Made by a program: the position numbers and the translations under genes. Below, one piece after another: positions 33,511-45,834 of a stretch of DNA of 64,000 nucleotides; position 1 is the first letter of the stretch; every line of letters starts with the position of its first letter. Location of the stretch: positions 83,817 to 147,816 of the forward strand of contig MNCI01036652.1 of NCBI GenBank assembly GCA_015680685.1, given 5' to 3'. The notes beneath the pieces were generated by a model, which made no database searches, was not told the origin of the DNA, and saw only the letters and a program-made list of their open reading frames with translations. The DNA is from Gnetum montanum. Its lineage: Eukaryota > Streptophyta > Gnetopsida > Gnetales > Gnetaceae.

Positions 33511-36500
33511 TCAAACATAGTACCGTTTCAAGTACAAGTGGTTTGTAGGATTGGCGAACTTGTTTCCGACCATGTCAGCAAGTTTGAATGCTCCATTATT
33601 ATATGCCTCGGTAACCAAGTAACGCCCTTCCCAGTTGGCTGAGAATTTATCTAGATGTTCTCAAGAGACCTTAAGGACTAGATCTCCTTCTTTGATCGGG
33701 TGTTTATGGAGATCGTGCTTGTGTTGTTGCCTCTATTTCTCTTTGTACCTTTCAATTTGATCAAGAATTCGTACATATTCCTCCTCTACCAAATCGAGGT
33801 CAGCAATGCGCAATTCATTATTTTGACTTTCATCGAGGAGGCCGAAGAGAGCTATCCATAATGAGGAAACCTGCAATTCTAAAGGTAAAACAGCTTCAGA
33901 TCCGTATACAATACTATATGGAGTTTTACCTATGGATGTTCGATGTGTCATTCTGTAAGCCCACAATGCATAGACTTATTGTTCATGCCATTGTTTCTTG
34001 CTCTGATTCAGCATTTTTTTGAGTACCATGATGATAGTTTTGTTTGTAGCCTCCGCTTGACCATTTCTCTGTGGGTAGTAAGGTGATGAAAATGTATGTT
34101 TAATACCCATACTTTCACAGAAGATTTTAGTATCTGCACTGTTGAATTGTGGCCCATTGTTGGTAACGATGGTCATTGGAATACCAAAATGGATCACGAT
34201 ATTTTCTATTATGAAAGTGCAAATGTGTTTTGAGGTGGTCTTCCTAAGGAGAATAGCTTCTACCCATTTTGTGAAATATTCAGTCGCAGTGATAATAAAG
34301 CTATGCCCTACTAAAGATGATGGTGTTATTAGTCCAATTAAGTCTAAACCCCATTTTTGGAATGGCCATGTGATTTGTGCTGTATGCAATTCGTTAGGTG
34401 GTACATGTATTAGGTTACTATGCCTTTGGCAAATGTCACATGTTCTGACCTTGGAGATGCAATCATACTCCATGTGTGGTGAGTAGTAACCTAAGCGCCT
34501 AATCTTTATTGCCATTACTTTAGGTGCTATGTGTCCTTGGCAAAGTCCTTCGTGGATTTGTTCTACGATCATTTGACCATCAATTCTACTAACGCACATT
34601 AGCAGAATACCCTCATATGATTTACGACACAAGGTGTCTCCTATTAATGCGTATTGGCAAGAACGTTTTCGTACGGCATATTTTTGGAAATTTGTGAAGT
34701 CTTGTGGAGGTTCTCCTCTTAGAAGATACTCTTTTATGTCATCATACCATTTTATTATATGTGTTGTATTAATAGATGCTATAGGTACTTCATCTAGAGT
34801 GTTAATTATAGCTTCAGCACAACTTGTTATAGAACTAGGAAACGCATGGAACATTCCGGGTGCCATGTTTAAGGCTAGTGTGGTGAGTGCATCAGCAACG
34901 GTGTTTTTGCTTCTGGGGACATGTTGTATATCCACTTCTACTAGTTGCCTCACTAGATGTTTGGCCAAATCACAATATGGTTGCAAATGGAGAGCCTTAC
35001 ATGAGTAAACCTCAGTGACCTGATTAATGACTAACTGTGAATCCCCTCGAACTACAAGGTGTGAGATTCCTAAAGTTAATGCCACTTGAAGGCCTCGAAG
35101 AAGACCTTTTTATTCTGCCACATTATTGGTGCAAGGAAAGGTTAAGCAGTAGGTGAAGGGTTGGATTTCTCTAGAAGGGTATGCTAAAATGGCTGTAGCA
35201 ATTCCTCCTCGAGAGGTTGAAGCTCCATCGAAGTAGAGAATTTCCTCATAGTTATCAGGTACAGTGTCTACAATATTAACATTTTCATTTGGGAATTCAG
35301 GATTTATTGTTGTTTGATCGTGCATCGGTGAGATGGTTAGTTGCGTGACTATTGCTTGACCTTTTGTGGAAGATTGAGAGACATAGTGCAAGTCAAACTT
35401 TGCGTTCATCGCTTTCCACCTAGCTAACCTATTCAACTCATAGATGTTATTAGTGATGGCATGGAGAACATTATCCTTGCAAATGATGTAAACTTGATTA
35501 CGGGTGAGATAATTCCACCATTTCTTCAAAGAGAAGACAAGGGTGAGGCATGATTTTTCCACATTGTTGTATCGTTGTTCATAGGCTATTAAAGTGTGGA
35601 TTAGATAATATACAGGGAATTCAACTCCATCTTGACATTTTTGAAAAAGCATGAATGCAATGAAGGAATTGAAAGTTGCAAGGTAAATGTAGAAAGGTTT
35701 GTCACTTTGTGGAGGATAAACAGTTGGTAGTTGAGCCAACTCTTGTTTTATGTTCTCAAACGCTCCTTGGCATTGTTGAGTCCAGTGGAAATGTACATTC
35801 TTTCGTCATAGATGTTGCATGGAACTCAACTTATCTGTCAGCCTTTCAATAAAGTGTTTGATGAATTGAAGTCTACCTTGGAGGCCATGTAGTTCGGTGA
35901 GCTTTCTTGGGGGTTGCATATTGGTTATTGCTTTGACCTTATCGGGGTCTACCTGTATCCCTGTTTCGGAGACTAGGAAACCAAGCATTTTTCCCGTTTT
36001 AACACCAAAGACACACTTCTTTGGATTAATCCTAAGATCATATTTGAGACAACATTTAAGCACTAGGTCTAGATCTTTTGCATGTTGTTCAGTTGTTTTA
36101 GATTTGACCGCGATATCGTCAACATAATCATTGAGAAAATTGAGCATGTACTCACTAAATATGTATGTCATTACTCATTGATATGTGGCACCTACATTTT
36201 TAAGGCCGAATGACATCATTGTATAACAGAATGTCCCCCAAGGTTTCATAAAAGTTGTCCTAAGTTGATGTTCTGGATTGATTCTTATTTGATTATAGCC
36301 CAAAAATCCGTCCATGAAGGACAATAGCGCATGCCCAGCAGTTGTGTTAATAAGTTGATCAATACTAGGTAACGGGAAATCATCCTTTATAGTGGCTATA
36401 TTGAGATCGTGAAAGTCGATGCATATGCGTATACTATCATTCTTCTTAGGAACTACAACAATGTTTGATACCCAATCGGAATAATCGATGGCTCAGATAA

Positions 36501-36990
36501 AATTGGCTTGGTATAACTTTGTGATTTCAGCGCAGACTGCTAATGCTACTTCAGGTCTAACCTTTCATACTTTTTGCTTTACTGGTTTAATTTTTTCATC
36601 AAGAATAATGTTGTGTTGGATGATCTGGGGGTCTAGTCCTAGCATGTCTGTATATGACCATGCAAACGTTTTTATGTTGTCTTTTAACACCTAAGTGATG
36701 TCACCTACGAGTTGCGGGTCTAGTAGGGCACTTAATTTTAAGGTTCTATCTTCGTCATTAACTATGGTGATGGGGATTTCAACCAAAGGATCTTCAATGA
36801 TATTGTTGGCTTCTAGATGTAGAGTTTTAGCTACGTTTTTAGGCCAGTCTGATGTTTCTTGAGTGGAAGCTATCAAATCGGTATAGGTGAATGGATTTAG
36901 ATCCAAGGATTCTGGGTTAATCGCTCTTTCTACATGGTCCACTGAGAGACAATGTTGAGAGGATGTTGTTGGTGGCCATGGTGTTCACTC
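33511..36990 (-). pseudogene. RT - RNase H - archaeal-type RNase H - integrase of element D
   Basis: Starts after the acceptor at 36991. RT blocks lie at about 36500-35800, with catalytic YVDD in NDYVDDIAVKS near 36130. The first RNase H is at about 35740-35350; the second, with LYFDGASTSRGG, near 35230 and VVRGDSQLV near 35045. Bases 35085-33976 are open for 369 codons through the second RNase H, the zinc finger (CDICQRHSN) and most of integrase. The middle catalytic Asp is Asn (34159-34161) while the Glu in GQAEATNK is kept. A stop near 33970 and other breaks follow. The pol stop codon is 33511-33513. Confidence 0.9.
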
Positions 36991-37104
36991 CTGCCAATTA
37001 AAACGGGAGCGACATAAGAGACACTCCCTTGGTAGGAGAATTACAAAGTGTAAACAAACATAGGATAATTAAATGGTGTATTGACAAAATTAGGAGATGG
37101 TGGA

Positions 37105-37180
37105 AGTCATGGTAGTTTAAGGTCATACCAGGCCATATGGTAGTTTAAGGCCATACCAGGCCACATGTTGATTTCCCATT
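37105..37180 (-). repeat. TTAAACTACC motif array before RT of element D
   Basis: Two or three units of about 30 bases (plus strand GGTAGTTTAAGGCCATACCAGGCC), matching 24730-24870 of C, just inside the putative PR/RT intron. Confidence 0.7.
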
Positions 37181-37599
37181 TGAACTAAGTATATGCACTA
37201 TTTTAAAATTTTTAAAATTTTTAAATTCTATATTTAAATTGTAAAATTTTTGGGTGGACAATAAGGTCGTGGAGATTTTAAAGTTTTATGAAATTTTATG
37301 AAATTTTCAAGTGTTTATGTATGTTTATTTATTTTTGTTGATTTTCTACACTTTCCTCCTTTGTTCATAAGAATTTTGGGCCCAATTTGGGGGGTTGACA
37401 TGACAAGGAAATTCGGGCAAGTGTAAGGCAAAGATGTTTTGAAAACCATGCGTAATTAAAATAAGAAGAGGAACTTAAAATAAAAGGCCTAAAAATTAAA
37501 TAAATTAAAATAAATTAAAATAAAATTGCCAAGGGGGATAGAAAGAAGAATTTTGAAGAAGAAACCCTCATTTCTGTTAACGTTAGTTGCTAGAAATTG
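37181..37599. other. AT-rich spacer within element D
   Basis: Runs of TTTAAAATTTTTAAAATTT type at about 37200-37310. No gene seen. Confidence 0.6.
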
Positions 37600-38700
37600 G
37601 AAGAATAGTGTGACCTACCCAGAGTGCAACGTGAGCCAAGGCGTTAGCGTCAGCGTCAATGTGACCATGGAAGACAAGGGCAAGGGGAAGGCAACTGGGG
37701 GTAAGGGAAGGAAGTAGGCAGCCCTAGCATTCATGGAGAAGAGTGAAATGCTCTTCCAACATCTCCCCCAAGTTAGGATTCTGATGTGGAAGAAGGCTCT
37801 GCAAAGGTAAATTTCTTGCCCCCAATTTTTCCTTGGCATTTTTGCAAGTAGCGTCATCTAGGGTGAGCATTTGTGGCTGCGATTTTTGGGATTTTTGGCT
37901 TGGGGCATGAGTGCACAGGTTTTCAGTTTCCTTGGCATCCTACTGCAAAATTTCTGGCTTTCTAATTACAAGGTCATGACTGCAACATTTTTTTTTGTTC
38001 TTCAAACCGGCGTGACTTGGGATATTTCAGGGCAACGTTACTTATGAATTTCTCTTAGTTTCGGGACAGGGAATGAATGACGTGACCCTAAATTTTTTAA
38101 GGCAAAATATTTTTGTTTTAGAGGGCAATGTGACCTATAATTCTTGGGGTTTTGGGAAAAAAAATTTCTTGGAAGGAAGCATGCCTGCGATTTCTGAGTT
38201 TTAGTGTGACTGGATTTTTGAATTTTCAATTCAAGGCAGTGTTTGACCTGTAAATTTTGGGCAACCAGCATGACCTACAAACCTTCGATTCTAGGAAGTT
38301 TAGTGTGCCTGCAATTTTTAGTTTTGGCCCTTGGGCAGCGTGACCTTGATTTTTCAATTTCTTGCCTGCGCAGTGTGACCTTGATTTTTCAGTTTCTTGC
38401 CCTATGCAGCGTGAGCTTAATTTTTCAGTTTTGGCCCCATGCAGCGTGACCTTAATTTTTCAGTTTTGGCCCTTGGGGCAGCATGACCATGATTTCTAAA
38501 TTTTTTGCCCAAGGCAGCATGACCTTGATTTTGGATTTTCAGTCCAAGATTTTTCAAGGAGAATGTTTTAGAACAAAATAGTAGCCCCTAGCGTGAGCTA
38601 GAATGTGGGAAAGCCCAACGTGACTTGGTTACAGGTCAACTTGACTTGGTGTAGCTAGCATGATTGGAGGAGTTGCCTTTGGGAGGATGTTCAATGATTT
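37600..38700. repeat. GCGTGACC motif array upstream of the antisense gene of D
   Basis: Many copies of (CA)GCGTGACC and near variants (AACGTGAGCC, GACGTGACCC, CAATGTGACC, CAGCATGACC). They occupy the same place relative to the antisense gene as the GCGTATACGC array does in C. Part of it forms a regular tandem repeat (38300-38550). Confidence 0.82.
38300..38550. repeat. About 36-base tandem repeat built on CAGCGTGACC
   Basis: CAGCGTGACC-like starts at 38336, 38371, 38407, 38442, 38479 and 38515, so 35-37 bases apart. Each is followed by TTGATTTTTCAGTTT or similar and TTGCCC or TTGGCCC. Confidence 0.88.
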
Positions 38701-38939
38701 CTAAATTTTATATTTTTTATATTGTTTATTGTTTTTCTGGGATTAATGATTTAAACATGGATTCATTCTTAAACCGTATTCAATGTACCCCAGTAAGCAT
38801 AAGATTACACTAAATAGATGTTAATTTCCTCATCTCATGGGGTGGAATATTTGTTTATGTGATTTTTTTGGTTTTATGTGATGTTGATCTATTGTTAGTT
38901 CTTGGATTTTCACTTACCCAATGTTTCGATTATGTGTAG

Positions 38940-41900
38940 GGGACCTAAATATTCTCTCCTCATTATTGAGCTAGTTGGGGTACTTGCTTGGTTTGGCCTC
39001 CTTGGGCCAAACACACCTCCTTAGGATATGCACCTTGGGCCCCATGCAATATGGTTCTATCCCAGCACTGGTTCTTTCTTGTCATTTATATTGCATAATT
39101 TCAGTGTTGTCATATGGTCTCATCTAAGTGAACAGATGGCTCGTGACATTATAGAGACCATTTTGCTCAGGGCCACACAAGACATACTAGCCTTCATCAC
39201 TAATATTGATGAGGAGCTTTTTAGAGTTGAGGGAGGCCCTGCTAAGGGTCCTAGATCCACTCATCCTTTAACTTGTGTGTGGGAGCTGCCTGTCTATAAT
39301 CATTACAACAGTAGCAACACACTCTTCCTAGCTCTCCTTGTGCATACCTTATTTCAAAACCCACCCGGGATAGTATACAAAGTGGACAGGTATGCTCCTT
39401 TGTGTCTTACTTTAACTTGGGATTTCCTTTTAACTTTATGTCATCATTTAAATGCGAATTTCATGTAGACCCCATTTTGATGACCATGGGATGCGTGATG
39501 ATGATGGTGGGCTCACTTTAATGCGTACAATGCTAGAGACGTTTATGGTGGACCTCATTCTTTGTGTTGCAATATTGGACCAGACAAAGATATCTTTTGT
39601 TGACTCCCATAGGCAATTTTCAAGAGCCTTTGAGCATTTCCAGGCTCCTAATGGATCAATTTTTCCTCAAAGGATTGATCCTATGCCTACCTCGCCTTTA
39701 CTAGTCACAGATGATAAGTGACTGCACCTTAGACTCCATTTTCCTTTTTTGTTACATCATTGTGTGTCATATCCCTTCTCTAATTTTTCTCTCTATGTTT
39801 TTCTTTTACAGGATTCACCTCCCCTGAAGAAGTTACGATTACCACAGGGCGTACTGAGGCTATGCTTTTTACAAAGTATGGGGAGGTAGAGCAATCACAG
39901 AAGTGGTTACAGAAGGGAGCTTCTGATTTGATTATTGGTCGCCTCACCCGAGCCGGTTTGATGGACCTGTTTACATCCTTAACTCCTAGCGTTCCGACTG
40001 CTAAAATGGTTACGATTGTTGACTCTTTCAGTGTTGATGCTTCTTGTTTCACCACATGAGTTTGGGGAGTGAAGGTGTCATTCCACCTAACCAATGAGTT
40101 TCTTTCTGATCTCTTTGGTGTTCCCATGGATGATGCCATGGTAGCCATGGACAGGGCAACTAAGGATGGACAGGTCATAAGGGAACTTGAATAGTGAGAG
40201 GATACCTGATCGACGGAAGTGAACTTCCTATATCCTCTCTTTCGGGTGCAGGCATTTCCCAAATCTCTTTTTTAAGGGATAATCCTTGGGATTGAGTCTA
40301 CGCGTGTGATGCGTGCATTTTTGGAGATAGGCATGCAATATAATTGGGTACAATTTCTAGGTTCTAGCCTTCATGGGGAAATTATCAAGTTACGTTCAAG
40401 CATTCATGCAAAATCCCACTTCACCTTTGCTTTCTTTGCGGGATACCTATGCAGGTTCACTGAACTCCTAGTAGTTCATGAGGATAACCACTACATTTTG
40501 AGAGACCATTTACAACTATCCCGCCCTTGGATTCGCCACTTATATAGCACCACTAGATCCTAAGACCCATCGAAAGACATTGAGGAGTCTGTATCAGTTA
40601 TTAGTGGAGGTATGGCCAGCCGTTCTCACCATTCTCATGACATCCTGGGAGTGGAACCGCCTTTGAGGGTTGAATGCTTGATTAGCGAGACTATTGGAAA
40701 GTCCAAGGCAAAGGTGAAAAGGAAGGAACGTGTATGGGAATCTACCCCAGATGTGAGACCCCCATGGGAAAAGAAGATCCATTTTATACTACCAGTTGAG
40801 GGTAAGTGGTTTGTTTGACTATTATGTATTTGCTTTTTTGGTTTATATTGCCATTGGATGTACTTATGAGTTATATCTAACTTTACGGTTCTGGTGTTAT
40901 TGCAGAGGAAAGTTCAAATGACGAGAGAGAGGTCCTGGCTCCGATACCTGAGGAAGAAGCAAAAGAAAATGAAGACGTAATCGAGGAAGGAGAAATTCTT
41001 GCCACACAAGAGGAGGAGGGGAAAAGCAACATGGGAACGAGGTTTGTGGAGGCCTTGGATGCACTTAGGCATTCAAGTGATGAACAGGATGTTCTTGGTA
41101 GCTTCTTTGATGGATCTTTGCAGCTTGGTGATCCACCCAGGCTAGATAGCGAAGGTATTTTTGGTATGTTCCTCTTTAGCTCAATCTAGATTCTATGTCT
41201 TTTGATTTTTATGTGTTATCCTTGATTACTTTGACTACTTTAGGGTAGATTCTGAAATTTCTAGACACCTATGTCTCAGGAAGCAGTGTCAGGATCGTAG
41301 GTTCCAATTGAAGAACCCTCCCCTGCTCGTCCCACATCAACTGACCCACTGAGGCCATGGCTTGAGATGCCTAGCAAAATGGACTTTGTTATAGGCATTG
41401 TTGATGAGGTGGTTTCCCTCTTACAAGAAGCCCATCCTAAACTATGTGTGTATACATTACATGTCATGCTAAGTTTCTGGTTTTACTGTGTTCCTTTGTG
41501 TCTATTTTTTATCATGCCTAACTTATGTGTGCACTTGTAGGCACCAAACTCCAACGGGATCCTTCTAAAGCTACCCACATTGATGCTCTCCTTGAGTTAC
41601 TAGGGGATATTGAGCAAGTCAAAAGAAAGATCTATGATGCAGTTTCTGGTTGCATCGTACAGAATGCCAAGATAGTTTGGACCTTAAGGCATTCGACTGA
41701 GCATCTATGGGATGAGGCTCACACACTGAAGGAGACATTAGCAAAAGAGAGAGAGGAGAAAAGGGATATCCAATCTCGTTATGACTTTGCTGCTGCTAGG
41801 TTATCTGGTGATAGCACATGGTGCTCATCCAAAATCACTTACGCACATTATTGAATGATCTTGAACAATAAGGTGCAGGCTACATGAGACCTAGCAGAAG

Positions 41901-42522
41901 GGGAGCACAGATAGATTTTTTGAACAGGAAATGTCAAGATTGGAAATCCTTTGCTACCAAAGTAAGGAAGTGGGACCAAGACCAAAAGGACCACAAGAAT
42001 TAGTACAAGAAATGGTTGAAGGAAGAGTCAATTGAATGTCATCAGGCTGAGATGTTCATTGATGAGTTAGGTTTGTGGCCCTCTTATGATAGGTTTTTCG
42101 AGTGCACCGAGGTGGAGGGATGTCTGGAGAGAATGATTACCACTACCTCTGGGAAGACTTTGATAGGAGTGTTCTCTCTTGAGTTCCCTACTTGGACTCT
42201 AGTGGACAAAGGCAAAGCACTAATTGGTATTGATCTTGGCTTGGAGGAGGATTGGGCAAATGTGCCCGAGAGGGAGATTTTACGGTGTTTGGAGACCAAC
42301 TTGGGGCCTTCCTCATTTATGGGTATTTTATTGCAGCATCTACTATTTTGTTTTGGTGTTATTATTTTTCTGATTTTTGTGCTTATGAATTTCTTTATTA
42401 CCCTTAACTGTTTTGTTTTGTTTTCTATTTTCTGTTTGTAGGGACATGTTAATGATGGAGCTGGCCCTAGTGGATCTGGAGCAGACGATGAAGAGGATCT
42501 TGGGGATCAACCCCATCCATGA
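38940..42522 (+). pseudogene. Intron-containing antisense gene of element D (aORF-D)
   Basis: Seven exons opposite to gag-pol of D: 38940-39389, 39469-39717, 39812-40801, 40906-41154, 41280-41445, 41541-42322, 42442-42522; introns 79-125 bases. Sequence matches aORF-C exon by exon: exon 1 has ILHNFSVVIWSHLSEQM and TLFQNPPGIVYKVDR; exon 3 has EIGMQYNWVQFLGSSLHGEI and SHFTFAFFAGYLCRFTELLV; exon 4 ends in LGDPP; exon 6 has DFAAARLSGDSTW and VDKGKALIGIDLGLEEDWA. Breaks: TAG in exon 1 near 39018, TGA at 40057-40059, more stops in exons 3 and 6, and a weak or damaged donor after exon 2. The 5' end may extend upstream. Function unknown; basic and acidic tracts would suit a nuclear or nucleic-acid-related role, which is inference. 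Confidence 0.85.
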
Positions 42523-42904
42523 GCCTTGCATTACTCAAATTTAAGTCACTAAATGTTTTTAGATTTTTGGATGTTTGATTGAATGAATAAAGATTGATGT
42601 AATGAACTGGACTTAATTGTGGTATAAAATGGTTGTGTTCTTTTGTTACTTTGCTGTCCCATGTATGTATATAAATATTTTTGTTATTTTTCATGTTTTT
42701 CATTATTTTTCTTTGTTTTCTCGAGTATATTGTAAACATGTGTGTGCAACTAAAGGTAGCATAAATTTCTAAAATGTAAAGCGAAACATAAGGTAAATAT
42801 TTGAAAAAGAAGGCAACGACCATGCATGAATCTAAATTGTAACTTGTAACTTGTAAATGAAAACTCAATGTAAAATGATGGGATTTTTTGAATCTGTAAC
42901 TTGT
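42523..42904 (+). other. Downstream region of aORF-D
   Basis: AT-rich, no gene. AATGAATAAAGATTG near 42580 contains AATAAA about 60 bases after the stop codon and is a plausible polyadenylation signal for the antisense transcript. Confidence 0.5.
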
Positions 42905-43215
42905 TGGCTCTAGTTTAAAGCCATTTTGGGTTGGGTACATCAGTTTAAAGTCATAATGGACTGTTGCATCTATTGTTAAAGAAAGAGAGGATTACCATTT
43001 TTATGCCATAGTGGGCCAAAGGTATTAACATTTTTAGAAATTTTTAAATGGAACTGCCCATTTCTGACTGTGGCTAGTTTAATGTCATTGCAAACATTTG
43101 TTGGCAGTTTAACGTCATACCAGACAATTCGTAGTTTAATGTCATTTCGTACATTTCGTAGTTTAACTCTGTTTGTTCATTTGCTTCTTGATCCTTTGTA
43201 GTTTAACATGTGGGG
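42905..43215 (-). repeat. TGACATTAAACTA motif array after gag-protease of D
   Basis: On the minus strand ATGACATTAAACTACG, ATGACGTTAAACTGCC, ATGACATTAAACTAGC and similar, about every 30-40 bases. Counterpart of 19165-19400 in C, inside the putative PR/RT intron. Confidence 0.78.
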
Positions 43216-43237
43216 TTGGGTATGTGGGTGAGATTTT

Positions 43238-43250
43238 ATACTCACCTTCC
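43238..43250 (-). promoter_or_regulatory. Putative 5' splice site of the PR/RT intron, element D
   Basis: Minus strand GGGGAAG-GTGAGTAT, exon end at 43246. With the acceptor at 36991 it defines a 6255-base intron containing both TAAACT arrays and the antisense gene. It leaves one base of a codon, which is the phase the RT exon of C requires. Confidence 0.6.
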
Positions 43251-45834
43251 CCTTCATCGGTGATATCAAAAGGTAATTCTGACCAAGAGAGATCAGTAGG
43301 GATGGTGCCTATGTTTGTATTGTCTAGTGTTTCTTTAGTTTCAGTAGGGTTGGGAGTTAACGTTGGAGTTATGTTTTGAAGTATGCTCATGGTGCCTTGC
43401 TTAGACTTAGCAAATTCAATTTCTGATTCCTAATTCACTCTAGGGTTTGAGGAAGTAGGTGGCACTATTGCATCCCCATATTTGATGATCTCACCACCCT
43501 CATAAGGTAGGTGGATCTCCTGATGGATTGGGGAGGATACAGCCTTAAGTTGAGCCAGCCAGGGACATCCTAGGATTAGATTAAATCCTGGCATTTCATC
43601 GACTACTATGAATTTAGCTAATGTGGGGAATTGGTCCCCAGCTATGAAATCCAAGGTAACCATACCTCTCACTCCAACACAGGAACCGCTGAAGGATTTT
43701 AGGAAAGAGGTTGTCGTGGGCTGTATTTTTTCGGTAAGTCCTAGTTTTTCGATGATGGAAAAAGGTATTACATTGGTTGCTGCACCGTCATCGACATGCA
43801 CCCTACGTATCTTAAAATGATTAACTTGTATCGTTATGAACATAGGGGCTGTGGTGACTTCTCCTATTTTCTCATCTAGCTTAATGTCTTTAGCACAAAA
43901 CTCTAGGGATGTAGTTTTTGATTCCTAAGCTTGTGCAGATAATACCACATGAATGGATGGTTCATCTGCAGGAAGGTCCTCACTAACAGGAACCGAAGTT
44001 AACATATGCATGAGTGCTTCTCGATGTACTAGCGAAGTCATTACTAGATCATATAGGCTTAAAGAAGTATTCTTTTGTTTCAAAGCTTGTGTGACCTGGG
44101 TCAATGCATTCGCTAGGTCTTTACCATTTTCGGCACCCTTGTCTATAGAGACTTGGTTCATTTGACCTAGCATTCATATTTCTTGTGGAGGGGTTTTTAC
44201 CGAAGATGCTAGGTTTGGGACATTTCTCTTGACATTATCCTTGTTTTGATGACTCATACTATGTTCATTAATGGGAAAACTCATGGGAATGGCATTTAGC
44301 GATGTTGGCTTTGGTGGTTCTAATTTGTATCAATGATTTTCCCTTTCTAAACATTCTCTTGTTAGTCTATCGGCAAGATGTTCATGCAGAGGTCGTGGGG
44401 GAATGGAGGTGGTTTGTGTATCAGGACGTTTTGGCACTTGGATCACAAAGGGAATGGGTTAGTTTTCAGATGGTGTGGTTGTGGCTGCAATAGAAGGAGG
44501 TACATAGATGAAAAATGGTTTTGATGGTGCGGGGAATGTCCGCATGGTAAAAGGGATTTGAGGATATGTTGGGGTAGGTGTGTTTTCTAAAGGCCTGCGA
44601 ATCACAAAAGGTTTTCGAGGAATGTCTTGTCTATTTTCTACATGGATAGTATTAATCACATATAGTGCATCATTGGTATTGAGAGGATCCTTGTAGACCC
44701 CCATGGATTGGTTTTGGGGTCTTGCTGGATTTGTCTCATCAAACACTACTTCGCCCCTATCAATCATGCATTGTATATCCTATTTCAACGTAAAGCAGTA
44801 ATCAGTCCCATGACCACACCATTGGTGATATTCACAAAACCTATCTAATCTAAAGCCTTTTTGAATGGGAGGGTCGTTGGTTGTTGCTAAGGCTGGATTA
44901 TTGGCCAATTTTGCAAAATCGATCGTGTCTTTGAGAGGCCGCAGGAGACATTTGTTTGTGTTGAATTAGCCAAGCCTTTAGAAGTTGATCAAGAAATTAT
45001 GAAGGCTTCATGGGCAATGGTTTGTATTGAGTGGGGTCTTTTCTCTTGAAGGTACGTGCATGACCTATGTTGTTTTTATTTGAAGAATTTTCGGGTGTAG
45101 GAGTGGGCGTGGTTCTTTCATAGCTGTTTGGGATAGTGGGTTGTTTTCCTTTTTGTCCTAGATGACTAGGTTGGGGTGTTTCGTCCACTGCTACTATCAT
45201 TGTTTTGGATTTATCTTTCCTCGTGTGTTGGCTCCTAAAGGTTGAGTAGGCTGGGTCATTACTTGTTTGTGGAGCCTCTTCTATGTCTTTAATTTGTACA
45301 AATGCTTGGCTCAAGGTACGGGGTTTTAAATAGTAAATAAAGTCATTTAAGACAGCCTTAAGGATGGTAAGTAGATACGTTTCAGGAATAGGCTCATGAA
45401 GTTCATTCAGGACTGCACTCCACCTTTGGATAAATTTCTGCACTGGCTCTAAAGGTGCTTGTTTAATTTGAATCAAGCTATCTAACGTGGCTTCAGGCTT
45501 TAGATTGTATTTGAAATGGGTGACAAACTGGTGTAACAAATCTTCCAGAGAATATATGGAGCTATGGGGTAAGGCTCAATACCAATCTAGGGCTTTTCCA
45601 GTTAGGGACATAGCAAACACACGTAGAATTACATGGGGCCATGCCTGAAGCAAAAGACTTTCAGTTTGGAATGTCACTAGGTGGGCATTTGGGTCTCCCT
45701 CTCCATTGTACTTGATCAACTGAGGTAACGAGACTCCCTTTGGCAAGGTTAAGGATGTGACTAAGGGGTTGATGAGTGGCGAGGTACCCCTACACTCAAC
45801 CATATGAATACGAGCGTGCACACGCGATCCGGTC

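Noticed and set aside
38757-38792. Possible first coding exon of the antisense gene of D (ATG then a CCA-GTAAGC donor)
   Set aside because: Its phase does not fit exon 1 at 38940 and no counterpart is visible in C, so it was left out.
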